Assembly (NCBI GenBank): GCA_944323115.1
Contig: CALURG010000015.1
Span: forward strand, 1-57,182
Length of the DNA stretch: 57,182 bases
Origin: Candidatus Gastranaerophilales bacterium
Lineage (GTDB): Bacteria; Cyanobacteriota; Vampirovibrionia; Gastranaerophilales; Gastranaerophilaceae
Direction of reading: 5' to 3'
The stretch's first letter is position 1; each line of letters starts with the position of its first letter. The notes beneath the pieces are model-generated. The model was not told where the DNA came from and did no database searches. It worked only from the letters and a program-made list of their open reading frames with translations. This document shows positions 35,162 through 43,990 of this stretch, in pieces. The position numbers and the translations under genes were made by a program.

Positions 35162-36096
35162 AAAAAGTAATTGACACAAATGCAAAAATAGCTGTTCTTT
35201 GCGGAGGGCCGTCAAGTGAAGCTGACGTTTCCAGAAGATCAGGAAAAAATGTTTTAAATGCACTTAAAAATCTCGGATACAAAAATGCAGAGCTTGTTGA
35301 AGTCGATAAAGATATCGCAAAAACGCTGAAAACCAAAAATATAGAAGTTGTATACAATGCAATGCACGGAAAATTCGGTGAAGACGGCTGTATACAAGGA
35401 ATGCTTGAAGTTATGGGAATCCCATACACCGGATGCGGTGTTTTATCAAGTTCTGTTTGTATGAACAAAGAATATACAAAAAACATTCTCAAAGCCGCAG
35501 GTATTCCTTTAATAAAATCTGTTCTTGTACGTAAAGACGAAGACTACAAAGAAAAAGTAAAAGATTTGAAATATCCTTTTATGCTTAAGCCCGTATCTGA
35601 AGGTTCAAGTATAGGTATGTACAAAGTGAACAACACGCAGGAAATGGAAGAATGTTTCAAAAAGTCAGCATCTTTGGGACAAGATGTAATGGTGGAAGAG
35701 TACCTTGAAGGCAAAAGCGTCACGGTAGGTGTTTTGGAAGACAGCGAATGTTTATTCGCTACAGAGATACTTGAATTCAGAACAAAAACAGAATGGTATG
35801 ACTACGAGGCCAAATACACGGCAGGCATGACAGAATTTATACTTCCTGCTCAATTGTCTGAAGAAATGACAAACAAAGTCAAGGAAATTGCAGTAAAATC
35901 ATTCAATGCTTGTGCTTGCAGAGGTGTAAGCAGAGTGGATTTTCTTGTTACAAAAGATATACCATATGTGCTTGAAATAAACACAAGTCCGGGTATGACG
36001 GATTTGAGTGATCTTCCTGCCCAGTCAAAAGCAATGGGAATTGATTACGATTCTCTTGTACAAATAATATTAAACGGTGCAGGCTTGAACAAGTAA
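35137..36096 (+). CDS. ddl: D-alanine-D-alanine ligase
   Basis: 319-aa ATP-grasp enzyme making the D-Ala-D-Ala dipeptide. Motifs: AVLCGGPSSEADVSRRSG, HGKFGEDGCIQGMLEVMGIP, YTGCGVLSSSVCMNK, FMLKPVSEGSSIGMYKV, and the metal site LEINTSPGMTDLS. The Tyr/Ser pattern is that of D-Ala-D-Ala ligases and shows no obvious D-Lac change. It starts inside murB. Confidence 0.97.
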   Translation: MEYDVKKIKKVIDTNAKIAVLCGGPSSEADVSRRSGKNVLNALKNLGYKNAELVEVDKDIAKTLKTKNIEVVYNAMHGKFGEDGCIQGMLEVMGIPYTGCGVLSSSVCMNKEYTKNILKAAGIPLIKSVLVRKDEDYKEKVKDLKYPFMLKPVSEGSSIGMYKVNNTQEMEECFKKSASLGQDVMVEEYLEGKSVTVGVLEDSECLFATEILEFRTKTEWYDYEAKYTAGMTEFILPAQLSEEMTNKVKEIAVKSFNACACRGVSRVDFLVTKDIPYVLEINTSPGMTDLSDLPAQSKAMGIDYDSLVQIILNGAGLNK

Positions 36097-36124
36097 TTAC
36101 TTAGCCAAAATTTAAAAAACAGGG

Positions 36125-36991
36125 ATGCAAAATCACAACTACAACAATCCGGGTGAAAACCTGAACATAGAACGCAGGGTAAAAATTAACCAGATGCAAA
36201 GAAGTGTCAGACGCGGACGTGAGCGTTTGAGATGGGTCAGGTGCTGGGTTCGTCTCTTTATGATTCTTCTTTTGATTTTTGCAGCTTACAAAGTTTATAA
36301 ACTGCCGCAATGGTATCTGAACAAAAATATTTTTTCATCCGCCAGCAACAATACATTGACTATTGTCGGAAACGTAATTACACCAACCTACAGGATAATA
36401 TCCATTCTCAGACAAACACCGGTTCCGCAAAGACCGATTTATCTTTTTGACACATCAGATATCGAAAAAGAAATCGAAAAACTACCCCCTGTCAAAGAAG
36501 TTTATATAAAAAGACTCTGGTTTCCGGCAAGACTCGGAATTATTGTTGTAGAAAGAAGACCCGTTCTTAGAATCTCACCCGACCCGAAAGTACCCCCGAT
36601 TGCTTTTTTTGCAGAAGGCGGAAAACTCATCGGACGTGATTACTTGCCTTTAAAAAATATCGGAAATACTATTCTGGTTCTAACTTACGGAACAAAAGGC
36701 GATGATTACAGAAGCTGGGATGAGAAAAAAATAAGAAAAATAGAAACAATAGTAAGAGCTACAGAACAGTTTTCCGGTCAAAAAGTTGAGTATATTGATA
36801 TGAGAAATCCGAAAGATATCTATATAAAACTGCCTGAGGTAAATGTTCGTATAGGGGAATTGGACTACATGGCACTTTCAAGAGTACGCAATATCTCGGC
36901 CATACTTCCTCAGATAAAAATACTGAAAAAGAAAATAAAATATATTGACCTCAGATGGGAAGATGCACAGTACATCAAACTTGAAGAATAA
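36125..36991 (+). CDS. ftsQ: Cell-division protein FtsQ (POTRA domain)
   Basis: 288-aa bitopic protein of the divisome. A basic N-terminal tail (RRGRERLRWVRCWVR) precedes one membrane helix (LFMILLLIFAAYKVYKL, about 40-58). A POTRA domain follows (NTLTIVGNVITPTYRIISIL) and then the beta domain with KEVYIKRLWFPARLGIIVVERRP, which is diagnostic. Its place after murC-murB-ddl matches the dcw order. ftsA and ftsZ are not in the window. Confidence 0.93.
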   Translation: MQNHNYNNPGENLNIERRVKINQMQRSVRRGRERLRWVRCWVRLFMILLLIFAAYKVYKLPQWYLNKNIFSSASNNTLTIVGNVITPTYRIISILRQTPVPQRPIYLFDTSDIEKEIEKLPPVKEVYIKRLWFPARLGIIVVERRPVLRISPDPKVPPIAFFAEGGKLIGRDYLPLKNIGNTILVLTYGTKGDDYRSWDEKKIRKIETIVRATEQFSGQKVEYIDMRNPKDIYIKLPEVNVRIGELDYMALSRVRNISAILPQIKILKKKIKYIDLRWEDAQYIKLEE

Positions 36992-37028
36992 TTACAAATT
37001 ATCTGACATAGCAACAGTTTCGTTCATT

Positions 37029-37043
37029 GCAGGTCTAACCTGC
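37029..37043. terminator. Hairpin between convergent ftsQ and HgdB-like gene
   Basis: GCAGGT-cta-ACCTGC is a perfect 6-bp stem with a 3-base loop in the 62-base gap. There is no real U-tract, so terminator function is tentative. Confidence 0.35.
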
Positions 37044-37053
37044 CAACATATTT

Positions 37054-38205
37054 CTATTTTGCGGCAGAAGCCGGAATTTTTTGTTTTTGCTGTTCTTTTC
37101 TTCTTTTGCGTCTTCTCATCAAGTCTACAAAAGCCTCTAAACGTGTGATATATCCGGCTTTTCCGGTCTGTTCGTCCATAATAAGCGGAAGAATAGGAAT
37201 ATCACAGTTTTCTCTCATTGCCGGGAAAAAGTTCTGTGACATAATCTCAGGCATGCATGTAAACGGGCTGATGTGGATTATTCCGTCTTTTCCTTTTTCA
37301 TTTGCAAAAACTATATCTGAAACACACTCCAAAGAATCGCCGCCTATGTCTCTTTTTAAATAAGGACTGGCAAGGCGAAATGCACGCTCGAGATGTGTTT
37401 CACCTTTTACAAACATTTTTGGTATAATTGCGTCTTTCAAAAAGCTTGAAATAGTCAAAGTTCTTCTTGTTTGAACACCCATCTTACCGAGTTCTCTTTC
37501 AATATTTTGGTTTGAAAAAGGATCCTGAACCATATAAATTTCACCGGTCAAATCCACATGCAAAACATCTCTGTTCGGATCTATTTCTACTTTTTTCATC
37601 AATTCTTTTGCCTGTTTTTCGGCTTTCTTGAGCTCTCTGTAATGGTCTGTTTCGTAAATCAGTTTCATTCCTTTTCTAAAAGCCTTTTCTGCTTCGCCGA
37701 CTTTTAGCTCTCTGGCACGGTAATAAGAAAGTAAATTTTCCATTCTGTCAGCGGCAAAAACTTTTCTGAAAGCAAAAACAATTGCTCTTATGATAGTGAT
37801 AGGATTTTTTACACCGGTAAGTTCTGTAAGAAACCTGAACATACCTTTTATTCCGTCATAGAGCTGTAATTCTATGTAATTTGCATGGTATCCCATTTCT
37901 TCAAGCGTACTTTGTATGCCGGATCCGTACTCGCCCAATCTGCATATACCCGGAGAAGAAATCATAGCCACATAATCAGCACCGCCTTCAATTGCTTCTA
38001 TAAAATTTCCCAAAATAAGCTTGTAAGGAAGACAAATAGATTCAGGGCTGTTTTTTGTACCTAAAGACAGTGTCCTTTTGCTTGTATACGGCGGAATATA
38101 AGGTTCAACTCCCATTCTTCTCAGTGCAGAACCCCAAGCAATGTATATATTTCCCATATGAGGAAAAGCAACTTTTATTTTCTTTTTACTGTTATTTTTG
38201 GACAT
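37054..38205 (-). CDS. HgdB/DUF2229-type iron-sulfur protein, CoA-dehydratase-activase related
   Basis: 383 aa related to the D-component of 2-hydroxyacyl-CoA dehydratases and to activase-associated proteins (COG3580/3581 type). It contains IKVAFPHMGNIYIAWGSALR, the cysteine motif SPESICLPYKL (Cys58), SSPGICRLGEYG (Cys88), LECVSD and ISPFTCMPEIM. These cysteines likely bind an Fe-S cluster. The Lys/Arg-rich tail is unusual. No dehydratase subunit or activase gene is adjacent, so the role is unknown. ATG at 38205 after AGGGGAAG. It follows flhB on the same strand. Confidence 0.8.
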   Translation of the reverse strand: MSKNNSKKKIKVAFPHMGNIYIAWGSALRRMGVEPYIPPYTSKRTLSLGTKNSPESICLPYKLILGNFIEAIEGGADYVAMISSPGICRLGEYGSGIQSTLEEMGYHANYIELQLYDGIKGMFRFLTELTGVKNPITIIRAIVFAFRKVFAADRMENLLSYYRARELKVGEAEKAFRKGMKLIYETDHYRELKKAEKQAKELMKKVEIDPNRDVLHVDLTGEIYMVQDPFSNQNIERELGKMGVQTRRTLTISSFLKDAIIPKMFVKGETHLERAFRLASPYLKRDIGGDSLECVSDIVFANEKGKDGIIHISPFTCMPEIMSQNFFPAMRENCDIPILPLIMDEQTGKAGYITRLEAFVDLMRRRKRRKEQQKQKIPASAAK

Positions 38206-38307
38206 ATTTTATCTTCCCCTGAATAGTCTCTAAATTTCTTTCTGAAATGATTATAGAGCAAAGAAGATTATTTTTCAGTGAATGTTTAATTATATTACGC
38301 AAATGTT

Positions 38308-39417
38308 TTATCTTCTCGGTGCGGCATTGGGATTGTTTATTCGCATTTTTGGCGGGCCGTCTTTGCCGTACACATATGCGAGTATCTCCGCAACTGCGAC
38401 ATACAACTCAGCCGGAATAACCTGATCTACCTGCACCAATTTGTACAACGAGCGAGCAAGCGGCTTGTTTTCAACAATAGGTACCCCGTTCGCTTTTGCA
38501 ATCTCTCTGATTTTAAAAGCCATATAATCCACACCTTTTGCAACAACGACCGGTGCTGGTGCAATGTCTTTATCATATTTTAAGGCAACTGAAAAATGGG
38601 TTGGATTTGCAACAACAACATCCGCATTCGGAACGGCACTCATCATTTTTTGTCTCATAAATTGCATTTGTGCCGATTTAATTTTGGATTTGATTACAGG
38701 GTCCCCTTCCATGTTTTTCCATTCGTCTTTTATTTCCTGTTTAGTCATTTTTATGGATTTATTGTATTCATAATCCTGATATTTTTTGTCAATAAATCCT
38801 ATAATAAGCATTGCCACACAAATATTTATAATCATCTGAGTCAAAATGCTTGCCAAAACAGCAAAAGCGGTCGGTATATCCACACCCAAAAGTCCGAGCA
38901 ATTCATCTTTTCTTCCGTTTACGGCAGCAAAACCGCAATATCCGACTATACCCATTTTCAAAACAGACTTGCCTATTTCCATCATATTTTTGGGTTCAAA
39001 CGGGTTCAATATTCTTTTAAGCCCGTTTACCATACTGCTAGGCGTAAGTTTATCAATTTTCGGTTTTATTTTTTCCGTTGCAAACAATGGTCCTACCTGA
39101 ATACGCATTATTATGGCCGTCACAACCATCAACCCCAGCATAAAAGGCAAAAGTATTTCACCCGTAATTTTTGCATAAGGAGCAAAAACAGCTATGATAT
39201 CATTTACCTCTATATCATCGGGTTTCAAATGTGTGCAGGTGTAATAAAGAAGATTTTTAAGTTTTTCCAGAATAGAAGAAGAAAGAACAAAAAGCAGCCC
39301 GACACCGGCACAAACTGTAAGTGCCGCTGTCATATCCTGACTCCTTGCAATATTACCTTTTTTTCGTTCGTCTTCCCGCCGCTTGGGGGTCGCCTCTTCC
39401 GTTCTTTCGTCTGCCAT
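38308..39417 (-). CDS. flhB: Flagellar export switch protein FlhB
   Basis: 369-aa membrane protein of the flagellar type III export apparatus. The N-terminal EEATPKRREDERKKGN is followed by four membrane helices. The cytoplasmic domain has the autocleavage motif N271-P272-T273-H274 in VVVANPTHFSVAL. Full length. ATG at 39417 after AGGGAA. Last of fliP-fliQ-fliR-flhB. Confidence 0.97.
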   Translation of the reverse strand: MADERTEEATPKRREDERKKGNIARSQDMTAALTVCAGVGLLFVLSSSILEKLKNLLYYTCTHLKPDDIEVNDIIAVFAPYAKITGEILLPFMLGLMVVTAIIMRIQVGPLFATEKIKPKIDKLTPSSMVNGLKRILNPFEPKNMMEIGKSVLKMGIVGYCGFAAVNGRKDELLGLLGVDIPTAFAVLASILTQMIINICVAMLIIGFIDKKYQDYEYNKSIKMTKQEIKDEWKNMEGDPVIKSKIKSAQMQFMRQKMMSAVPNADVVVANPTHFSVALKYDKDIAPAPVVVAKGVDYMAFKIREIAKANGVPIVENKPLARSLYKLVQVDQVIPAELYVAVAEILAYVYGKDGPPKMRINNPNAAPRR

Positions 39418-39466
39418 TTATTTTCCCTGTTGTAAAAATTTTTCGTTTATATTTTACAATTTATTA

Positions 39467-40252
39467 TTATCCGAAAATATTTAAAATTCCTTTTAGATAA
39501 TTCTGAGTCACTGTCACAAGATATGTAACTGTCGGTGAAAGGAACATAAGCATTAATACAATACCCACATATATTTTTAACGGTATTGCCACCATAAAGA
39601 TATTCATCTGCGGCATCATTTTTGACATAAATCCCATAAGCACCTCTGATACAAACATAACACAGAATATCGGTAAAATCATACTGATGCCGATTGTAAA
39701 TACCGAAGAGCTCAAATGAAGCACCTGCGAAACAAGGTCTCCGGTGAACATAAATTCTGCACCCGGAGGAAAACTCTGAAAACTTTTATAAATCGCAGCA
39801 AAGAGCCACTGATGGGCGTTTAAGCCGACAAAAACCATTGCCGCAAGGTAAGAATACATCTGTGAAATGATTTGTGTCTGCTGGCCGGTTGTAGGATCCA
39901 GCACCTGGCTCATAGAAATACCTATCTGTATACTGATAAATTCCCCGCCTATTTGAACCGCTGCAAACAGGAATGATGCACAAAAGCCTATTATATAGCC
40001 TACCGAAAATTCTCTCAAAAGGTATATCCCAAGCTCCGGTATGCTTTGAGGAACAGTAAAATTAACTGAAGCAGCAACCATAGGAAACAAAAGAAAAGAA
40101 ACCAATGCACACAACCAAACTTTTACTTGCTGCGGAATAGGATAAGTAGATATCAGAGGCATAGAAAAAAGCATACCGCTAATTCTTGTAAAAATTATAA
40201 CAAAAATTACAATATTGGCAGGAGATAACAATGTCAACAAATTCGGCTGCAA
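39467..40252 (-). CDS. fliR: Flagellar export protein FliR
   Basis: 261-aa integral membrane protein of the export gate. Hydrophobic throughout (IVIFVIIFTRISGMLFSMPL; MVFVGLNAHQWLFAAIYKSF). The start is a TTG at 40252 with GGAGGAG upstream. Follows fliQ by 19 bases. Confidence 0.95.
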   Translation of the reverse strand: MQPNLLTLLSPANIVIFVIIFTRISGMLFSMPLISTYPIPQQVKVWLCALVSFLLFPMVAASVNFTVPQSIPELGIYLLREFSVGYIIGFCASFLFAAVQIGGEFISIQIGISMSQVLDPTTGQQTQIISQMYSYLAAMVFVGLNAHQWLFAAIYKSFQSFPPGAEFMFTGDLVSQVLHLSSSVFTIGISMILPIFCVMFVSEVLMGFMSKMMPQMNIFMVAIPLKIYVGIVLMLMFLSPTVTYLVTVTQNYLKGILNIFG

Positions 40253-40271
40253 TTTAATCTTTCTCCTCCAG

Positions 40272-40541
40272 CTATTTAATCATTTCCGGTATATACCCAA
40301 ACATCTCATTTACTCTTGCTATAAAAATATTAAGCATCCAAGGCAATAATATTATCATAGTAAGTATACCTGCAATAATTTTAGGTACAAAAGTCAATGT
40401 AGACTCCTGTATCTGTGTAACAGCCTGAAATATGCTTATTACAAGTCCAACTACCATACTGATTATAAGAATAGGTGTCGATAAAATTAATATCAATATA
40501 AATACATTTTGTGAAAGTGTCAGAAAAACGGAATCTTCCAT
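40272..40541 (-). CDS. fliQ: Flagellar export protein FliQ
   Basis: 89 aa with two membrane helices (VFILILILSTPILIISMVVG and IIAGILTMIILLPWML) and the family motif SIFQAVTQIQESTLTFVPKI. Export-gate subunit. ATG at 40541 after AAAAGGAAC. Confidence 0.96.
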   Translation of the reverse strand: MEDSVFLTLSQNVFILILILSTPILIISMVVGLVISIFQAVTQIQESTLTFVPKIIAGILTMIILLPWMLNIFIARVNEMFGYIPEMIK

Positions 40542-40588
40542 TTATATGTTCCTTTTGTTTTGTCAAATTGCTATGTTTAAAGCTGATA

Positions 40589-41350
40589 TCAGGTTATAAA
40601 TCCTTCCAGCAGCGTTTTTGTAATCAAATACCAGCCGTCAATCATTACAAACAAAATCAGCTTAAAAGGCATTGCAACAGTAGTCGGCGGCAAGAATAAC
40701 ATACCCATTGAAACAAGTATACTTGATACGACTATATCAATTACCAAAAAAGGTAAAAATATTACGAATCCAATTTTAAAAGCAGTTTTTAATTCGCTCA
40801 AAACATAAGCGGGAATAATAGTGTAAGTCGGAACATCTTTCCAATTTTTGGGTTTTTCTATTTTTGCCATACTCAAAAACAACCCGAGTTCCTTTTCTTC
40901 CGTATGCTGAATCATAAATTCTCTTAACGGAAGCACAGCCTTTTCCAGTGCAACCTGCTGTGTTATTTGATTTTTCATATACGGCTGAATAGCAGTTTCA
41001 TTCATTTTATTAAAAGTCGGTGCCATCACAAAAAATGTCAAAATAAGTGCCAACCCGGCCAAAACTTGGTTTGGCGGCAGAGTTGTCGTACCTATAGCCT
41101 GTCTTGTCAGGGCAAGAACTATAATAATTCTTATAAACGCCGTACACATGATAAAAATACTCGGTGCAAGCGTCAGAATAGTTAAAATTATGAGGATTTG
41201 CACACCTTGCGTAAATTCCTGAGGTGTATTAGCCTGGTTCATTCCGACTGTGATTGTAGGAAAGGCTATTGCAGCATGTGCAGATGCACCGGTGCAAAAA
41301 GTTACGAGCATCACGCCCATAATTTTTATAAAATCAAATATTTTTCTCAT
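40589..41350 (-). CDS. fliP: Flagellar export protein FliP
   Basis: 253 aa with an N-terminal signal-like segment, then the typical core (LTLAPSIFIMCTAFIRIIIV; TTLPPNQVLAGLALILTFFV; MGMLFLPPTTVAMPFKLILF). Export-gate subunit, first gene of the fliPQR-flhB group. fliO and flhA are not seen here. Confidence 0.97.
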   Translation of the reverse strand: MRKIFDFIKIMGVMLVTFCTGASAHAAIAFPTITVGMNQANTPQEFTQGVQILIILTILTLAPSIFIMCTAFIRIIIVLALTRQAIGTTTLPPNQVLAGLALILTFFVMAPTFNKMNETAIQPYMKNQITQQVALEKAVLPLREFMIQHTEEKELGLFLSMAKIEKPKNWKDVPTYTIIPAYVLSELKTAFKIGFVIFLPFLVIDIVVSSILVSMGMLFLPPTTVAMPFKLILFVMIDGWYLITKTLLEGFIT

Positions 41351-41437
41351 TACTCTTCCAATATATTAAATACTCAACCCTAAAAGTATTTTAACCTTTT
41401 TTGATAAAGTATACTAATTCTTAATCAAACTTTAAAA

Positions 41438-42103
41438 TTATCTGTCCATTTTCGGGAAAATGACTATTTGTCCGTCATCCTCTCTCCATTTTATGTAGCC
41501 TATTTGGGGTTTGTTATCATAGTCGACTACAGTCACAAGTGCCCAATTTCCGCTGAGTTTGTTCAATCTTATTGTCTTTATCAGTGTAAAACCTCCTAGT
41601 TTTTGTGATTCGGGGTAAGCTCCGCTATATATTCCTCTTTTTCTGTAGTCTATGTTTTTCATATACGCCAAGCCATGCTCTTTACCGTAGTAAGTATAAA
41701 AATCTTTTAAACTAAAGAAATCTTCGTTTACTGCCGGTTTTATCCATGCCGATTTGTTATTTGTTTTGTCATATATTATTTTGTACCAGTCATCCTGTTC
41801 ATCCACAACCATACAAAAAGCATAATTCCTTTGAGGAATTTGAACCGCAAACATTTCAGCAGGTTCTATTTTTCTGTTTTTTAATCTTACCTCATATTCA
41901 TCCCAGCTTACGGTCTCTGCCTCATCAGCATCGTATCTCGGGTACAAATAAAGTGTAAAATTTTTCGGCACCTGCAAAAAGCCAATTGTCTCTTTACTCA
42001 AAGAACTCGTGTAATAAGGCATCACATCCGCCAATACAGCGGATGAACAAAATACAGATATAAAAATCACAAAACAGGCTATAATTGTTTTTAAATTTTT
42101 CAT
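41438..42103 (-). CDS. Secreted protein, possible SH3-like domain
   Basis: 221 aa from the ATG at 42103 (MKNLKTIIACFVIFISVFCS), with signal cleavage near VLA-DV. An ATG 18 bases earlier would add a Cys-rich start (MPACCC). The mature part has bacterial-SH3-like beta patterns (WYKIIYDKTNNKSAWIKP; GNWALVTVVDYDNKPQIGYI). Function unknown. It lies between map and fliP on the same strand; a link to flagella or cell wall is only positional. Confidence 0.7.
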   Translation of the reverse strand: MKNLKTIIACFVIFISVFCSSAVLADVMPYYTSSLSKETIGFLQVPKNFTLYLYPRYDADEAETVSWDEYEVRLKNRKIEPAEMFAVQIPQRNYAFCMVVDEQDDWYKIIYDKTNNKSAWIKPAVNEDFFSLKDFYTYYGKEHGLAYMKNIDYRKRGIYSGAYPESQKLGGFTLIKTIRLNKLSGNWALVTVVDYDNKPQIGYIKWREDDGQIVIFPKMDR

Positions 42104-42155
42104 ACAACAACAAGCTGGCATATTTCGACTCTTTTTTCCAATATATTAATAATCA

Positions 42156-42193
42156 CAAAAGCAATAAGCTCAAACTTATGCTTATTGCTTTTG
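42156..42193 (-). terminator. Long hairpin after map
   Basis: CAAAAGCAATAAGC (42156-42169) and GCTTATTGCTTTTG (42180-42193) form a perfect 14-bp stem with a 10-base loop, 4 bases after the map stop. The stem end supplies a short U-rich run. It would separate adk-map from the downstream secreted-protein gene. Confidence 0.65.
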
Positions 42194-42196
42194 TTT

Positions 42197-42949
42197 TTAT
42201 AAGAGTTTTGTAAGAATTTCGGGCTCACCGTCTGTCACATGTACAGTATGCTCAAAGTGAGCGGAAGGTTTGCCATCATTAGTAACAACTGTCCAGTCAT
42301 CTTCAAGAGTATGAACATCATCACCGCCCAAATTCAACATAGGCTCAATTGCAATAGTGTAACCTTCTTTCAAAACAAAGTTGTTTCCTACTCTGTAGTT
42401 GAAAACAAAAGGCTCTTCGTGCATGTTTCTGCCTACACCGTGACCGCCGTACTGACGAACAATACCTAGATTTTTGGACTTTGCAACATCTTCTATTGCA
42501 CCGGAAACATCTTCCAAAAGTGCACCGTTTCTCATTTTTTCAATACCGGCAAACAAAGACTTTTCTGTTGTTTCAAGAAGCATCTTGCACTCGTCTGAAA
42601 TCTCGCCTACAGGGTATGTCCAGGCACCGTCGCCGACAAGTCCTCTGTAAGTAGCACCGACATCGATACTTATGATATCTCCTTCTTTTAAAATTGTTTT
42701 TTCTGAAGGAATACCGTGTACAACTTCACCGTTTAAAGATGCACAGATGGAAGCGGGAAATCCATTGTATCCGAGAAATGTCGGAACGGCTTTGTGTTCT
42801 TTGATTATACGAAAAGCAGCTTCATCCAAGTCTTTTGTGGAAAGTCCGGGTTCTATTATCCGTCTCATTTCCTGATGAACGAGAGCAACAATGTTGCCTG
42901 CTTCTCGCATAAGTTTTATTTCTTCTCTTGATTTTTTATGAACTGACAT
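42197..42949 (-). CDS. map: Methionine aminopeptidase type I
   Basis: 250 aa. Removes the initiator methionine from new proteins with a two-metal site. The ligands are visible in IISIDVGATYRGLVGDGAWT (two Asp), GGHGVGRNMHEEP (His), IAIEPML (Glu) and FEHTVHV (Glu). The N-terminal zinc-finger extension of some homologues is absent. Its ATG shares one base with the adk stop (TAATG). Confidence 0.98.
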   Translation of the reverse strand: MSVHKKSREEIKLMREAGNIVALVHQEMRRIIEPGLSTKDLDEAAFRIIKEHKAVPTFLGYNGFPASICASLNGEVVHGIPSEKTILKEGDIISIDVGATYRGLVGDGAWTYPVGEISDECKMLLETTEKSLFAGIEKMRNGALLEDVSGAIEDVAKSKNLGIVRQYGGHGVGRNMHEEPFVFNYRVGNNFVLKEGYTIAIEPMLNLGGDDVHTLEDDWTVVTNDGKPSAHFEHTVHVTDGEPEILTKLL

Positions 42950-43605
42950 TACTTAATTACTTCTTTCAATTTGTTATATATTTCATCAATTGAGCCTGTT
43001 GCATCGAGTTTTACCAGCAGACCTCTGTTTGTATAAAAGTCAATAAGCGGAGCTGTCTGTTCAAAGTAAGTATCAAATCTTTTCTTTGCAATTTCTTCCG
43101 TATCGTCTTTTCTTTGAACAAGCTCACTGCCGCAAGCATCGCAAATACCTTCCTGTTTAATTGGCATTGTTTTCAGGTTATATATTGCACCGCATTTCGG
43201 ACAAGAGCGTCTGTAAATAATTCTTTCCATAAGATTTTCAATAGGTATTTCAAAGTAAATCACTTTTGTCTGAACTTCTTTGCCTTCATCAATCTCTTTA
43301 AGCATATCATCCAGCATTTCTGCCTGCTCAATGCTTCTAGGGAATCCGTCAAGGATAAATCCTTTTTGAACATCGTCTTGTTTGAGTCTGTCTTTGATGA
43401 TTTGAGCAACAACTTCAACGGGCACAAGTGCACCTTTTTCAACATAATCTTTTGCAATCTTACCGGCTTCAGTACCTTTTGCCATAGCTTCTCTGAGCAA
43501 AGAACCTGTATCAACATGAACAAAACCAGTTTCGGCTGCAAGTTTCTTTGTTTGTGTGCCTTTTCCGCTCGCCGGAGGTCCCATAAAAATCAATTCTTTT
43601 TTCAT
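42949..43605 (-). CDS. adk: Adenylate kinase with zinc LID
   Basis: 218 aa. Interconverts AMP, ADP and ATP. P-loop MGPPASGKGTQ, AMP site HVDTGSLLREA, GFPRSIEQAEML, and a LID domain with CPKC...CDAC, the four-cysteine zinc form. The adk-map order is typical of the end of the spc ribosomal operon, but secY is not present here. Confidence 0.97.
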   Translation of the reverse strand: MKKELIFMGPPASGKGTQTKKLAAETGFVHVDTGSLLREAMAKGTEAGKIAKDYVEKGALVPVEVVAQIIKDRLKQDDVQKGFILDGFPRSIEQAEMLDDMLKEIDEGKEVQTKVIYFEIPIENLMERIIYRRSCPKCGAIYNLKTMPIKQEGICDACGSELVQRKDDTEEIAKKRFDTYFEQTAPLIDFYTNRGLLVKLDATGSIDEIYNKLKEVIK

Positions 43606-43727
43606 AATTAACTACCTTTTTAACCTAATATGTCGTAAATTAACCCGTCTTTCCGGTTTTTATACAAGCAAACCGTATATTTTCCTGTGTCGCATTTCAG
43701 TATTTTTGCAAAGAATACGAACACCCA

Positions 43728-43756
43728 ATTTTACCACGCTTACATATCTTATACAA
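43728..43756 (-). promoter_or_regulatory. Probable adk-map promoter
   Basis: Minus strand TTGTAT (43751-43756) and TAAAAT (43728-43733) are 17 bp apart, a good sigma-70-like match. The leader to the adk ATG at 43605 would be about 115 bases. Confidence 0.5.
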
Positions 43757-43841
43757 GAAACAAATCAGAACTTTATTTATAGCATATGTATATAAAAAAT
43801 ATATGTACTTTTGTAAAACTTATTCAAATTACACTTCATAT

Positions 43842-43872
43842 TTTAGTATAAAAATCTTATACTAAAGTTGTA
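43842..43872 (+). promoter_or_regulatory. Inverted repeat and shared flagellin 16-mer
   Basis: TTTAGTATAA (43842-43851) and TTATACTAAA (43857-43866) form a 10-bp perfect inverted repeat with a 5-base spacer. Its right arm begins the 16-mer TTATACTAAAGTTGTA (43857-43872) that is repeated exactly upstream of flagellin 997-1842. This looks like a dimeric protein-binding site common to the flagellin genes. Confidence 0.5.
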
Positions 43873-43932
43873 GGGACTTTAGATATTTCCCCAGATTTAT
43901 CTATGTCTAAACAGAAGAAATATCCCATCAAA

Positions 43933-43953
43933 ACTGTGAGTTCACAGTGTTTT
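43933..43953 (+). promoter_or_regulatory. Palindrome with T-run in flagellin leader, possible attenuator
   Basis: ACTGTGA-gt-TCACAGT (43933-43948) is followed by GTTTTT. As RNA it can fold as ACTGTG-agtt-CACAGT followed by a U-run, like a small intrinsic terminator 80 bases before the start codon. As DNA it could be an operator; the TGTGA/TCACA halves resemble CRP half-sites, but the 2-base spacing is wrong for CRP. Confidence 0.4.
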
Positions 43954-43990
43954 TGGGCTGTTTCGTAATCCTGTTAAAAGTGTATCGTCA

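Noticed and set aside
38596-39435. 279-codon plus-strand frame
   Set aside because: Antisense to flhB, rich in His/Tyr/Phe, no start context.
43933-43948. CRP site
   Set aside because: TGTGA and TCACA halves are present but separated by 2 bases, not 6.
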